Shown here: in pieces, positions 34,102 through 41,575 of the stretch | How the letters are laid out: each line of letters opens with the position of its first letter | How positions within the stretch are numbered: position 1 is the stretch's first letter | Source: Nonomuraea candida | GTDB lineage: Bacteria > Actinomycetota > Actinomycetes > Streptosporangiales > Streptosporangiaceae | Length of the DNA stretch: 64,000 nt | Direction of reading: 5' to 3' | NCBI RefSeq assembly: GCF_000725485.1 | Contig: NZ_JOAG01000042.1 | Location: 1-64,000, forward strand | Made by a program: the position numbers and the translations under genes | The notes under the pieces: model-generated | What the model was told of the DNA's origin: nothing | What the model saw: only the letters and a program-made list of their open reading frames with translations | Database searches by the model: none

Positions 34102-35064
34102 GTGACCACCAGAGATCCCGCGGCGCGGCTGCTGCGGCTGTTGTCGCTGCTCCAGTCCCGCACCGACTGGCCCGGCCCCGAGCTGGCCGACCGGCTCGGG
34201 GTCAGCACCCGCACCATCCGCTCCGACGTCGAGCGGCTGCGCGACCTCGGCTACCCGGTCTCGGCCACGTCCGGCACGGCGGGCGGCTACCGGCTGGGCT
34301 CCGGCGCCCGGCTGCCGCCCCTGCTGCTGGACGACGAGGAGGCGGTCGCGGTGGCGGTGGGGCTGCGCACGGCGGCGGCTCAGACGGTGGGCGGCATCGA
34401 GGAGACCTCGCTGCGCGCGCTGGCCAAGCTCGAACAGGTGCTGCCGGCCCGGTTGCGGCCCCGGCTGGCGGCGCTGGCGGCGTACATGGTGCCCGTGCCG
34501 GGGACGGGGCCGGCGGTGGACCCGGACGTGCTGGCCACGCTCGCCGCGGCCTGCCGGGACCGGCGGCGGCTGCGCTTCGACTACCGCGACCACGACGGCA
34601 ACGCCACCGTGCGCGACACCGAGCCGCACCGGCTGGTCTCGACCGGGCGGCGCTGGTACCTGGTGGCGTGGGACCTCGGGCGGGAGGAGTGGCGGACGTT
34701 CCGGATCGACCGGCTGACGCCGCGCACGCCGCCGGGGCCGTCCTTCCCGGGGCGGCCGATGCCCGCGGGGGACGCGATCGACTTCGTGACCAGGGGCGTC
34801 GCCTCGACGCTCGGGCCGTGCCGCACGGTCGCGACCGTGCACGCGCCGGCCGCGGTGGTGAGCGAGCGGGTGCCGCCGGTGGCCCGGGTGGAGCACCTCG
34901 GCGACGACCGCTGCCTGCTGCACATCGGCGCGGGCACGCCCCTGACGCTGGCCGTCTACCTGGCGGCGCTGGGCCTGCCCTTCACGGTGGACGGGCCCGG
35001 CGAGCTGCTGGAGGCGCTGCGGCAGGTGGCGGCGCACTGCGGGGCCGCCACCGGCGACCCGTGA
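34102..35064 (+). CDS. WYL-domain transcriptional regulator (YafY/PafC-like)
   Basis: A 320-residue regulator: N-terminal HTH_11 domain (AARLLRLLSLLQSRTDWPGPELADRLGVSTRTIRSDVERLRDLGYPV), linker, then WYL domain (LRFDYRDHDGNATVRDTEPHRLVSTGRRWYLVAWDLGREEWRTFRIDRL), ending in a WCX-type extension. WYL proteins bind nucleotides or other small ligands and often regulate an adjacent divergent gene. The start is GTG 34102. The adjacent SDR and the palindrome at 34056-34082 point to local regulation. Confidence 0.85.
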   Translation: MTTRDPAARLLRLLSLLQSRTDWPGPELADRLGVSTRTIRSDVERLRDLGYPVSATSGTAGGYRLGSGARLPPLLLDDEEAVAVAVGLRTAAAQTVGGIEETSLRALAKLEQVLPARLRPRLAALAAYMVPVPGTGPAVDPDVLATLAAACRDRRRLRFDYRDHDGNATVRDTEPHRLVSTGRRWYLVAWDLGREEWRTFRIDRLTPRTPPGPSFPGRPMPAGDAIDFVTRGVASTLGPCRTVATVHAPAAVVSERVPPVARVEHLGDDRCLLHIGAGTPLTLAVYLAALGLPFTVDGPGELLEALRQVAAHCGAATGDP

Positions 35065-35159
35065 GTCCGGGCGGCCGGCGCCACTCCCCGGGCGGGCGGC
35101 CTCCTGCCGGTTCGCCGCAGGGTCCCGTCACCTTCTCCGCCGTACGAGCAGCATGCGTG

Positions 35160-36077
35160 CTATTTCAGGGCTCCCGTCGTCAGACCGGACTGGATCTGGC
35201 GCTGGAAGACGGTGTAGACGATCAGCATCGGCAGGATGGCCAGGGTGAGCGCGGCGAACATGGCCGACCAGTCCTGGTCGTATCCGGCCGCCGCGGAGAT
35301 GTCGGCGATGCCCTGGGGCAGCACCCACATCTCCCGGTCCTGCAGCAGCACCAGCGGCAGCTGGTACTGGTTCCACTGGCCGAGCACGTTGAAGATGGTG
35401 ATGCTCACCAGGCCCGGCCGCGCCATCGGCAACATGATCTGGAAGAACACGCGCGTGTGCGAGGCGCCGTCGACCATCGCCGCCTCCGCCACCGCCGTCG
35501 GCAGCGTACGGAAGAACGCCGACAGGAAGAACACCGTGAACGGCATCGAGTACGCGATGTACACCAGCACGATCCCCGCGTGCGTGTTCAGCCCGATGAA
35601 CGGCCCGATCAGCGGCACGTTGCCCATGTTCTGCACCACGAAGAACAGCGGCGTCAGCGCCAGGTAGACGGGGAACGCCAGCCCGGAGACGAACAGCAGG
35701 TAGAAGGCCCGGTTGCCGCGGAACGGATACCGGGCCAGCACGTAGGCCGCCATCGAGCCGAGCAGCATCGTGCCGAACGTGCTGAACGAGACGACGAGGA
35801 CGCTGTTCAGCATGTACTGGCCGATGTGGAAGTCGTCCCAGGCGCGCTGGAAGTTGTCCCAGCGCAGCGCGGCCGGCAGTGACCAGGCGTCGCCGAAGAT
35901 CTCGTCCTCGCTCTTGACCGAGGCCAGGAACGTCCACAGGATCGGCACCACCACGAGGACGGTCCACACGGCCAGCGCGAGGTGCGACAGCATCCCGAGC
36001 GGGCCGAGCCTGCGCCGGCGTTCCCGCCGGGCGAGCTTGCGGGAGTTCGCCACGGTCCAGGAGGTCATCGAGGTCAT
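35160..36077 (-). CDS. ngcG: Carbohydrate ABC transporter permease (NgcG-like)
   Basis: A 305-residue MalG-type permease with six hydrophobic segments and the ATPase-contact EAA loop EAAMVDGASHTRVFFQIMLP. It starts at 36077, overlapping the NgcF stop by one nt, and ends the operon rpiR-SIS-ngcE-ngcF-ngcG. The likely substrate is N-acetylglucosamine or chitobiose, by analogy with NgcEFG of Streptomyces and because of the neighbouring kinase and SIS genes. No ATPase gene is present, so a shared MsiK-type ATPase is presumed. ngc names reflect the closest family, not proven identity. Confidence 0.75.
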   Translation of the reverse strand: MTSMTSWTVANSRKLARRERRRRLGPLGMLSHLALAVWTVLVVVPILWTFLASVKSEDEIFGDAWSLPAALRWDNFQRAWDDFHIGQYMLNSVLVVSFSTFGTMLLGSMAAYVLARYPFRGNRAFYLLFVSGLAFPVYLALTPLFFVVQNMGNVPLIGPFIGLNTHAGIVLVYIAYSMPFTVFFLSAFFRTLPTAVAEAAMVDGASHTRVFFQIMLPMARPGLVSITIFNVLGQWNQYQLPLVLLQDREMWVLPQGIADISAAAGYDQDWSAMFAALTLAILPMLIVYTVFQRQIQSGLTTGALK

Positions 36078-36988
36078 CAGTACTCAATCCGTTCGCGTCG
36101 GGACAGGCGGAGCGACAGGAACGCGAACCCGACGGTGAAGAAGAACATCACCACGCCCAGGGCCGAGGCGTAGCCGAACCTGAAGTAGCCGAAGGCGTTG
36201 CGGTAGATCTCGGCGGCCATGACCGTCGTCGACCAGTCCGGGCCGCCGTGCTGGTCGGTCATCACCCACACGATCGCGAACACGTCCAGCGCGAGGATGC
36301 CCAGGTAGACCCAGGCCACCTGGACGGTGTCCCACAGCAGCGGCAGCGTGATGCGGAAGAACAGGCTGACCCGGCCGGCCCCGTCGATCTGCGCCGCCTC
36401 GAACATGTCCCGGGGGATGGAGGCCAGGCCGGCGGAGAACAGCACCACGTAGAAGCCGACCGCCTGCCAGACCATCACCCCCAGCACCGACCAGAACGCC
36501 ACGTCCGAGTCGGACAGGAAGCCGATCGGCTGGAGCCCGAGCGACATCAGCGGCGCGTTGAGCATGCCGCTGCCGTCGGGCCGGAACACCTGCTGGAACA
36601 GCACCGCCACCACGGCGACGGCCAGGACCTGCGGGAAGAAGAACACCACCCGGTAGAACTTCGACCCGGCGATCCCCTCGTTGCCCTTCGCCCCGCCCAC
36701 GTTGAGCAGGAAGGCGAAGAACAGCGCGATGACGATCGTGATCAGCGGCAGCAGCAGGAGGAGCGCGCCGTTGTGCTGGACGGCCTTCCAGAAGTTGCCG
36801 TCGTTGAACAGCCGGACGAAGTTGTCGAACCCGATGAAGGCCGGCGAGGCCGTGACGCCCCGCCAGTCCGTCATCGAGATGTAGAACGCCTGGATGTACG
36901 GCGAGATGACGTACACCAGGTAGAGCGCCACCGGGGCCGCCAGGAACGCGGCGATGAACAGCCCGCGGCGATAGCGGTTGAACGTCAT
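36077..36988 (-). CDS. ngcF: Carbohydrate ABC transporter permease (NgcF-like)
   Basis: A 303-residue MalF-type permease: cytoplasmic MTFNRYRRG start, a first transmembrane segment (LFIAAFLAAPVALYLVYVI), five more, and the EAA loop EAAQIDGAGRVSLFFRITLP. The ATG at 36988 overlaps the NgcE stop (ATGA) so the proteins are coupled. It forms the channel with NgcG. Confidence 0.75.
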   Translation of the reverse strand: MTFNRYRRGLFIAAFLAAPVALYLVYVISPYIQAFYISMTDWRGVTASPAFIGFDNFVRLFNDGNFWKAVQHNGALLLLLPLITIVIALFFAFLLNVGGAKGNEGIAGSKFYRVVFFFPQVLAVAVVAVLFQQVFRPDGSGMLNAPLMSLGLQPIGFLSDSDVAFWSVLGVMVWQAVGFYVVLFSAGLASIPRDMFEAAQIDGAGRVSLFFRITLPLLWDTVQVAWVYLGILALDVFAIVWVMTDQHGGPDWSTTVMAAEIYRNAFGYFRFGYASALGVVMFFFTVGFAFLSLRLSRRERIEY

Positions 36989-38400
36989 GAGCGGGTGAAC
37001 TTCTTGATGGAGGAGTCGTTCTTGATCTCGTCGGCCTTCTTCTGCATGCGCTCCAGGTACTTCTCCGGCGTCAGGCCGCCGTTCATCAGCTCGCCGGTGG
37101 CCGCCTTGCACTCGTCCTTGAGCTGGGCGTACCAGCGCTCCCACATGTAGTAGACGACGTTCTCGCCGGCCGTGGTGACGGCCGCGGTGGCGCTGGAGAC
37201 GCCCGGGGACAGCTGCCGGCCCTCGCCGGCGCCCTTGACCACGGTCACGGTGCGCACCAGCTCGCTGAAGTCGCCGGCCGCCTTCTTCGACAGCATCGCG
37301 CGCAGGTACTCCATGCCGCCCTGCGGGTTGGCGCTCTTGGACGGGACGATGAAGTTCTCGCCGGGGCTGGTGTGGATCGTGCCGTACGGCAGCTTGTCGG
37401 AGCCGGTGAGGTCGGGCAGCGTGAACATGCCGTACTCGAAGTCGTCGGGGGTGGTGGTCTTCTGCTCGTTCTCCAGCCACGAGCCGGAGGGCAGCATGGC
37501 CACCTGGTACTTGTTCTGGGCGGTCTGGGTCTGCACGTGGTCGAGACCGGCGGTGCCCTGCATGAGATATTTCGCGCCGATCTCGGCCCAGGCGGTGGCG
37601 GCGGTCTTCATGGGCTCGCTGGTCCAGGCGCCGTCCTCGAGGTTGTCGATGTTCACCATCACCTCGTTGCCGCCGATCTTGGCGGCCAGGGTGACCAGCG
37701 GCTCGTACAGGTACTGCGGGTGCTTGCCGGCGTAGGTGAAGGGGGCCATCTTGCCGGACTTCTTGATCGTCTCGCAGAGCTTCAGGAACTCGTCCCAGGT
37801 CTTGGGCGGCTCCCAGCCGTTCTCGCGGAACGCCTTCTGCGAGTACCAGATGCCGAAGATGTAGTTCACGTAGCCGAGCACGCTGAACTTGCCGTCGTAG
37901 GTGCCGATGTCGATGACGGACTGGTCGATGGTGTCCCTGACCTTGACGTTCGGGTCGTCCCAGCTCGGCGCGTCGAGCAGCGCGGTCAGGTCCTGGAGCT
38001 GGCCGTCCTGGGAGAGGGCGCCGAAGTCCATGAAGTTGGCGCCGGAGTTGTCGATGACGTCCGGCGGGTTGCCGCCCGCGAAGCGCGGCTGCAGGACCTT
38101 GGTGATCTCCTTGGTGGCATTGTGCTTGATCTCGGCGCCGGGGTACTTCGACTTGTACAGCGGCTGGTGGATGTTCTTGGCGTAGTCCTGGCCGAAGCCG
38201 CCGTCGAAGATCCACACCTCCAGCGGCTTGTCGCCCGCCACGCCGAAGGGGTTGGCCGCGCTGGTCGCGGCCGGGGCCGCCGAGCCGGAGGCGGCGGGCG
38301 GCGCCTGCGGCGTGGCGCACGCCGCCAGGGCGCCGGCCACGGGCACGAGCGCGGCGCCGCGGAGGAGTTCTCGCCTGCTGAGGTGGGGGGTGTGAGGCAT
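36985..38400 (-). CDS. ngcE: Sugar-binding lipoprotein of an ABC transporter (NgcE-like)
   Basis: A 471-residue solute-binding protein. The signal peptide has both a twin-Arg pair and a lipobox: LSRRELLRGAALVPVAGALAACA, with lipidated Cys near residue 28, followed by an Ala/Pro/Ser-rich spacer. The body resembles NgcE: VWIFDGGFGQDYAKNIHQPL, PDVIDNSGANFMDFG, QVAMLPSGSWLENEQ and GENFIVPSKSANPQGG. It captures the sugar outside the membrane and passes it to NgcF/NgcG. It lies 19 nt after the SIS gene. Confidence 0.8.
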   Translation of the reverse strand: MPHTPHLSRRELLRGAALVPVAGALAACATPQAPPAASGSAAPAATSAANPFGVAGDKPLEVWIFDGGFGQDYAKNIHQPLYKSKYPGAEIKHNATKEITKVLQPRFAGGNPPDVIDNSGANFMDFGALSQDGQLQDLTALLDAPSWDDPNVKVRDTIDQSVIDIGTYDGKFSVLGYVNYIFGIWYSQKAFRENGWEPPKTWDEFLKLCETIKKSGKMAPFTYAGKHPQYLYEPLVTLAAKIGGNEVMVNIDNLEDGAWTSEPMKTAATAWAEIGAKYLMQGTAGLDHVQTQTAQNKYQVAMLPSGSWLENEQKTTTPDDFEYGMFTLPDLTGSDKLPYGTIHTSPGENFIVPSKSANPQGGMEYLRAMLSKKAAGDFSELVRTVTVVKGAGEGRQLSPGVSSATAAVTTAGENVVYYMWERWYAQLKDECKAATGELMNGGLTPEKYLERMQKKADEIKNDSSIKKFTRS

Positions 38401-38419
38401 GGTGGCTACTCCTGACCTT

Positions 38420-39154
38420 TCATGTTCCGCGCCTGATGCGCCCTGCGTAACGGCGCTCCAGGGCCTGGTTGTGCTCGTCGCCGCCGGTCACGTTGGCCGA
38501 CAGGTAGATGGGAGGCGTCTCGCCGAGCGCGAGGAGCTCGTCCACCGCCTCGGTGACCACCAGCTGCGCCAGCAGGGCGGAGGTGATCGTGGAAACCGCA
38601 CCGTAGCGGCCGCCGCCCGGCAGGTCGAGGATCGCGTCGCCGTACGGCGCGCCGTTGTCCAGGACCACGTCGGCCAGGTCCATCAGCTTGCCGCCGGACG
38701 GGTGGCGGGAGGCCATGCGGCCGCTGTGCTCGACCGAGGTGATGGCGACGAGCGGGTGGCCGCGGTCCTTGACGATCCGGGCCAGCTCGACGACCGCGCC
38801 GTTCACGCCCGAGCTGGAGATCAGCACGAACACGTCCTCGGGCGCGACCGGGGCCAGGTCGTAGATCTGGTGCGCGATGGCCGGGTCGCGCTCCAGCTCG
38901 GGGGTGAGCACGCTCGGGGGCTGCCCGCCGTACAGGACGAGGTCCCTGGGGCTCAGGCGGTTGCCCGGCACGAGACCGCCCGCCCGGCCGGCCAGCTCCA
39001 TGGCGATGGCCTCGGAGTGGCCGGAGCCGAAAGCGTTTACCACACCGCCCGCCCTGATCGCGGTCACGAGCAGCGCGGCGGCCCGGCGGACCGGCCCGGC
39101 CTGGCTCCGCGCCACCCGGTCCGCCAGATCGAGGACCTTGGATGCGTACGTCAT
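38420..39154 (-). CDS. SIS-domain sugar isomerase-like protein (copy 1)
   Basis: A 244-residue phosphosugar-binding SIS protein. Motifs: NAFGSGHSEAIAMELAGRAGG (phosphate-binding), FVLISSSGVNGAVVELA and ASRHPSGGKLMDLADVVLDN. It belongs to the UPF0309-type group, close in size to phosphoheptose isomerase and shorter than MurQ. Together with the amino-sugar kinase it may isomerise or cleave a sugar phosphate, but the reaction is unknown. It begins one nt after the RpiR gene ends, and a second copy of the same gene pair exists at 50073-51685. Confidence 0.8.
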   Translation of the reverse strand: MTYASKVLDLADRVARSQAGPVRRAAALLVTAIRAGGVVNAFGSGHSEAIAMELAGRAGGLVPGNRLSPRDLVLYGGQPPSVLTPELERDPAIAHQIYDLAPVAPEDVFVLISSSGVNGAVVELARIVKDRGHPLVAITSVEHSGRMASRHPSGGKLMDLADVVLDNGAPYGDAILDLPGGGRYGAVSTITSALLAQLVVTEAVDELLALGETPPIYLSANVTGGDEHNQALERRYAGRIRRGT

Positions 39155-40024
39155 TCAGCCTCTCTCGACTCGGTGGCTCTCCACGGCGCTGATGGTGCGC
39201 TCGAAGGCCTCGTTCGTGCGTTCGTAGGTGCGTTGCGCGACGGCCACGTACACCGCGTCCAGCACGAACAGCTGCGAGTGCACCGCGGCCAGGCCGCCCA
39301 GCCGGAACGTGGTCTCCCTGCTGGCCGTGGTCAGCACCAGATCGGCCAGCTCGGCCAGCGGCGAGCGGGCGAAGGAGGTGACCGCGACCGTCAGCGCGCC
39401 GTGGCTGCCGGCCTCGGCCAGCGACTCCATGACCTCCCGCGTGCGGCCCCGGTGGCTGATGCCGATGGCGACGTCGCCCGCCGTCAGAAGCGCCGCCTCC
39501 GACAGCGCCACGTGCGCGTCGCCCGCGCTCCAGCCGGGGATGCCGATGCGGCGCAGCCGCCCCTCCAGCATGGTGGCGACGTTGCCACTGGTGGAGACGC
39601 CGACGAGCAGGACGCGCGGCGCGGCCACGATCGCGTCGGCCACCTGGGCGACGACCATGGGGTCGAGCCCGGCGGCGGTGTCCTGGATGAGCCGGGTGTC
39701 GGCGGCGGCCATCACCTCGATGGCGGCGTCGAGCGGGTCGTCGGGGCCGATCTCGTGGCCGACGCCCGCGCCCCAGCCGGCCTGGGCGGCCCTGCCGGTC
39801 TCGGTCGCCAGCGCGACGCGCAGCTCGGCGTAGCCGGAGAAGCCGAAGGCCCGGCAGAACCTCGTGACCGTGGCCGGCGAGCTGCCCGCGCGCTCGGCCA
39901 GGGCGATGATCGTCGACCGCGCGGCCTCCGCCGGATCGCCGAGGATCACCTCGCCGACCCTGCGTAACGCCTCCGGCAAACCGGGCAGTTCCGTTTCGAC
40001 GCGCGCGAGCGCTCCTGAAGTCAC
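39155..40024 (-). CDS. MurR/RpiR-family transcriptional regulator (copy 1)
   Basis: A 289-residue regulator. N-terminal RpiR helix-turn-helix: LPEALRRVGEVILGDPAEAARSTIIALAERAGSSPATVTRFCRAFGFSGYAELRVALA. C-terminal SIS domain: RVLLVGVSTSGNVATMLEGRLRRIG and DVAIGISHRGRTREVMESLAEA. Such proteins sense a phosphorylated sugar. It is divergent from the sugar kinase gene with an AT-rich candidate operator between them and starts an operon with the SIS and ABC genes. The second copy (50816-51685) has exactly the same length. Confidence 0.85.
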   Translation of the reverse strand: MTSGALARVETELPGLPEALRRVGEVILGDPAEAARSTIIALAERAGSSPATVTRFCRAFGFSGYAELRVALATETGRAAQAGWGAGVGHEIGPDDPLDAAIEVMAAADTRLIQDTAAGLDPMVVAQVADAIVAAPRVLLVGVSTSGNVATMLEGRLRRIGIPGWSAGDAHVALSEAALLTAGDVAIGISHRGRTREVMESLAEAGSHGALTVAVTSFARSPLAELADLVLTTASRETTFRLGGLAAVHSQLFVLDAVYVAVAQRTYERTNEAFERTISAVESHRVERG

Positions 40025-40056
40025 GAATATTCCTTCCGGATACCCGGTCTTCTGGC

Positions 40057-40097
40057 GAAAATTATTCTTGCTTCTCCGTCACGTCAACCCCCACACT
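40057..40097. promoter_or_regulatory. Candidate RpiR operator and kinase promoter (locus 1)
   Basis: GAAAATTATTC (40057-40067) is a near-palindrome in otherwise GC-rich DNA. TTGCTT (40068-40073), 18 nt and CACACT (40092-40097) precede the kinase GTG by 6 nt. The core AAAATTATT occurs again (inverted) at locus 2. Confidence 0.5.
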
Positions 40098-40103
40098 CGG
40101 ACC

Positions 40104-41087
40104 GTGACGCAATCGCTAGTCGTCGGCGTCGACGCCGGCGCCACCTCCACCCGCATCGCCGTGCACCGGCTGGACGGGGTCCGGGTCGGATACGCGCGGG
40201 CGGGGGCGGGCAACCCCACCGCCCACGGGCTGGACAAGGCGGTGGCCGCGATCGCGACCGCCCTGAAGGCGGCGCTGCCCGCCGGGAACGCGCCGCGCGT
40301 GGCCGCCTCGCTGGCCGGGGTGGCGGGGCTCAGCCCGGAGATCGTGACCGCGCTGGCGGACGTCTGGGCCGCGCACGGGCTCCCCGCCGCGCCGCAGTGC
40401 GTCGGCGACGACATCACCGCCTACGCCGCCGGCTCCGCCGCGCCCGACGGGACCTTGCTGATGTCCGGCACGGGGGCGGGGGCGGCCAGGGTGGCGGGAT
40501 ACGAGCGGGTGGCGGTCGCGGACGCGCTGGGCTGGCTGCTCGGCGACGCGGGCTCCGGCTTCTGGATCGGCCGCGCCGCCGCCAAGCACGTCATCGAGGC
40601 CCTCGACCGCGGCATGCCCGTGCCGCCCGCCGACCCCGGCGGCAAGGCGGAGGAGGGTGAAGGCGTTCTGGCGGGGCTCGTCGTGCGGCACTTCCTCGGC
40701 GACGAGCGGCCGGCCACGCCGCGCCTCGCGGCCGACCGCATCGTCCGGCTGGCGCAGGCCGAGCACATGCGGCTGGCCGCGCTGTCCCCGCTGGTCAGCC
40801 GGGCCGCCATGGACGGCGACCCGGTGGCCGTCAAGATCGTGCAGGAGGCGGCCGGATGCCTGGTCACGACCCTGCGCCGGGTCCACCGGACCGGGCCCGT
40901 GGTGCTGGCGGGCAGCGTGCTGACCACCGACGGGCCGGTGCGGCGGGCGGTGGGCGAGCTGCTGGCCGGCGAGACGGTCGTGACGTCGGGTGACGCGGCG
41001 GGCGCGGCGGCCTGGCTGGCGGCCCGCCCCCTGCTCCCGGCGGCGGACGCGACCGCGCGGCACGCCGCCTTCACCGATCCGGCCTAG
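40104..41087 (+). CDS. BadF/BadG-type N-acetylglucosamine kinase (copy 1)
   Basis: A 327-residue ATPase of the BadF/BadG/BcrA/D family, to which NagK-type kinases belong. Phosphate-binding loops: GVDAGATSTR at the start, SLAGVAGLS, and MSGTGAGAARV; then ALGWLLGDAGSGFWIGR, which is typical of GlcNAc kinases, and VVLAGSVLTTDGPV near the C-terminus. It would phosphorylate the imported amino sugar in the cytosol. The start is GTG 40104, apparently leaderless. It is divergent from the RpiR regulator. Confidence 0.8.
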   Translation: MTQSLVVGVDAGATSTRIAVHRLDGVRVGYARAGAGNPTAHGLDKAVAAIATALKAALPAGNAPRVAASLAGVAGLSPEIVTALADVWAAHGLPAAPQCVGDDITAYAAGSAAPDGTLLMSGTGAGAARVAGYERVAVADALGWLLGDAGSGFWIGRAAAKHVIEALDRGMPVPPADPGGKAEEGEGVLAGLVVRHFLGDERPATPRLAADRIVRLAQAEHMRLAALSPLVSRAAMDGDPVAVKIVQEAAGCLVTTLRRVHRTGPVVLAGSVLTTDGPVRRAVGELLAGETVVTSGDAAGAAAWLAARPLLPAADATARHAAFTDPA

Positions 41088-41125
41088 GTGAGTTCTGCGA
41101 ACTTTGGCTGGATAACATCGCGCCT

Positions 41126-41575
41126 GTGGTGAATTGGAACCTTCGGGCGGCTTCGGCGGCCGACGTCGAGGCGGTGGCCGAGTTGCGGGCCGTCGTGCTG
41201 CGGCCGGACCTGACCCGGCTCGGGCGCTACGACCCCCACCGGGTGCGGCAACGGCTGCGCGACGGGTTCGCGCCCGCGCACACCTGGGTGGTCGAGGTGG
41301 GCGGCACGATGGCCGGCTGCGTGGCGCTGCGGCCGGAGCGGGACGCGTACTGGCTGGAGCACTTCTACCTGGACCCGCGGGTGCAGGGCAGGGGCATCGG
41401 CTCGGCCGTGCTGGCCGGGCTGCTGGAGCGCTGCGACCGCGAGAGCGCCACGGTCCGGCTGCAGGTGCTGCAGGGCAGCCAGGCCCGCCGGTTGTACGAG
41501 CGGCACGGCTTCACCCCGGAGACCGAGGACGAGGTGGACGTCTTCATGGTGCGCCCGCCGGGAGCGGCGCTCTAG
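41126..41575 (+). CDS. GNAT-family N-acetyltransferase
   Basis: A 149-residue acetyltransferase: EHFYLDPRVQGRGIGSAVLAGLLERC contains the acetyl-CoA loop (Q-G-R-G-I-G), and LQVLQGSQARRLYERHGF is the following beta5-alpha4 part. TAACAT lies 7 nt before the GTG start, indicating a leaderless mRNA. Its stop shares the four bases CTAG with the stop codon of the convergent AfsR-like gene. The substrate is unknown. Confidence 0.85.
   Translation: MVNWNLRAASAADVEAVAELRAVVLRPDLTRLGRYDPHRVRQRLRDGFAPAHTWVVEVGGTMAGCVALRPERDAYWLEHFYLDPRVQGRGIGSAVLAGLLERCDRESATVRLQVLQGSQARRLYERHGFTPETEDEVDVFMVRPPGAAL

Noticed and set aside
36077..38320. A 747-codon minus-strand frame with the permease at its end
   Set aside because: The first part is a shadow of the binding-protein gene; the permease starts at ATG 36988 overlapping that gene's stop.
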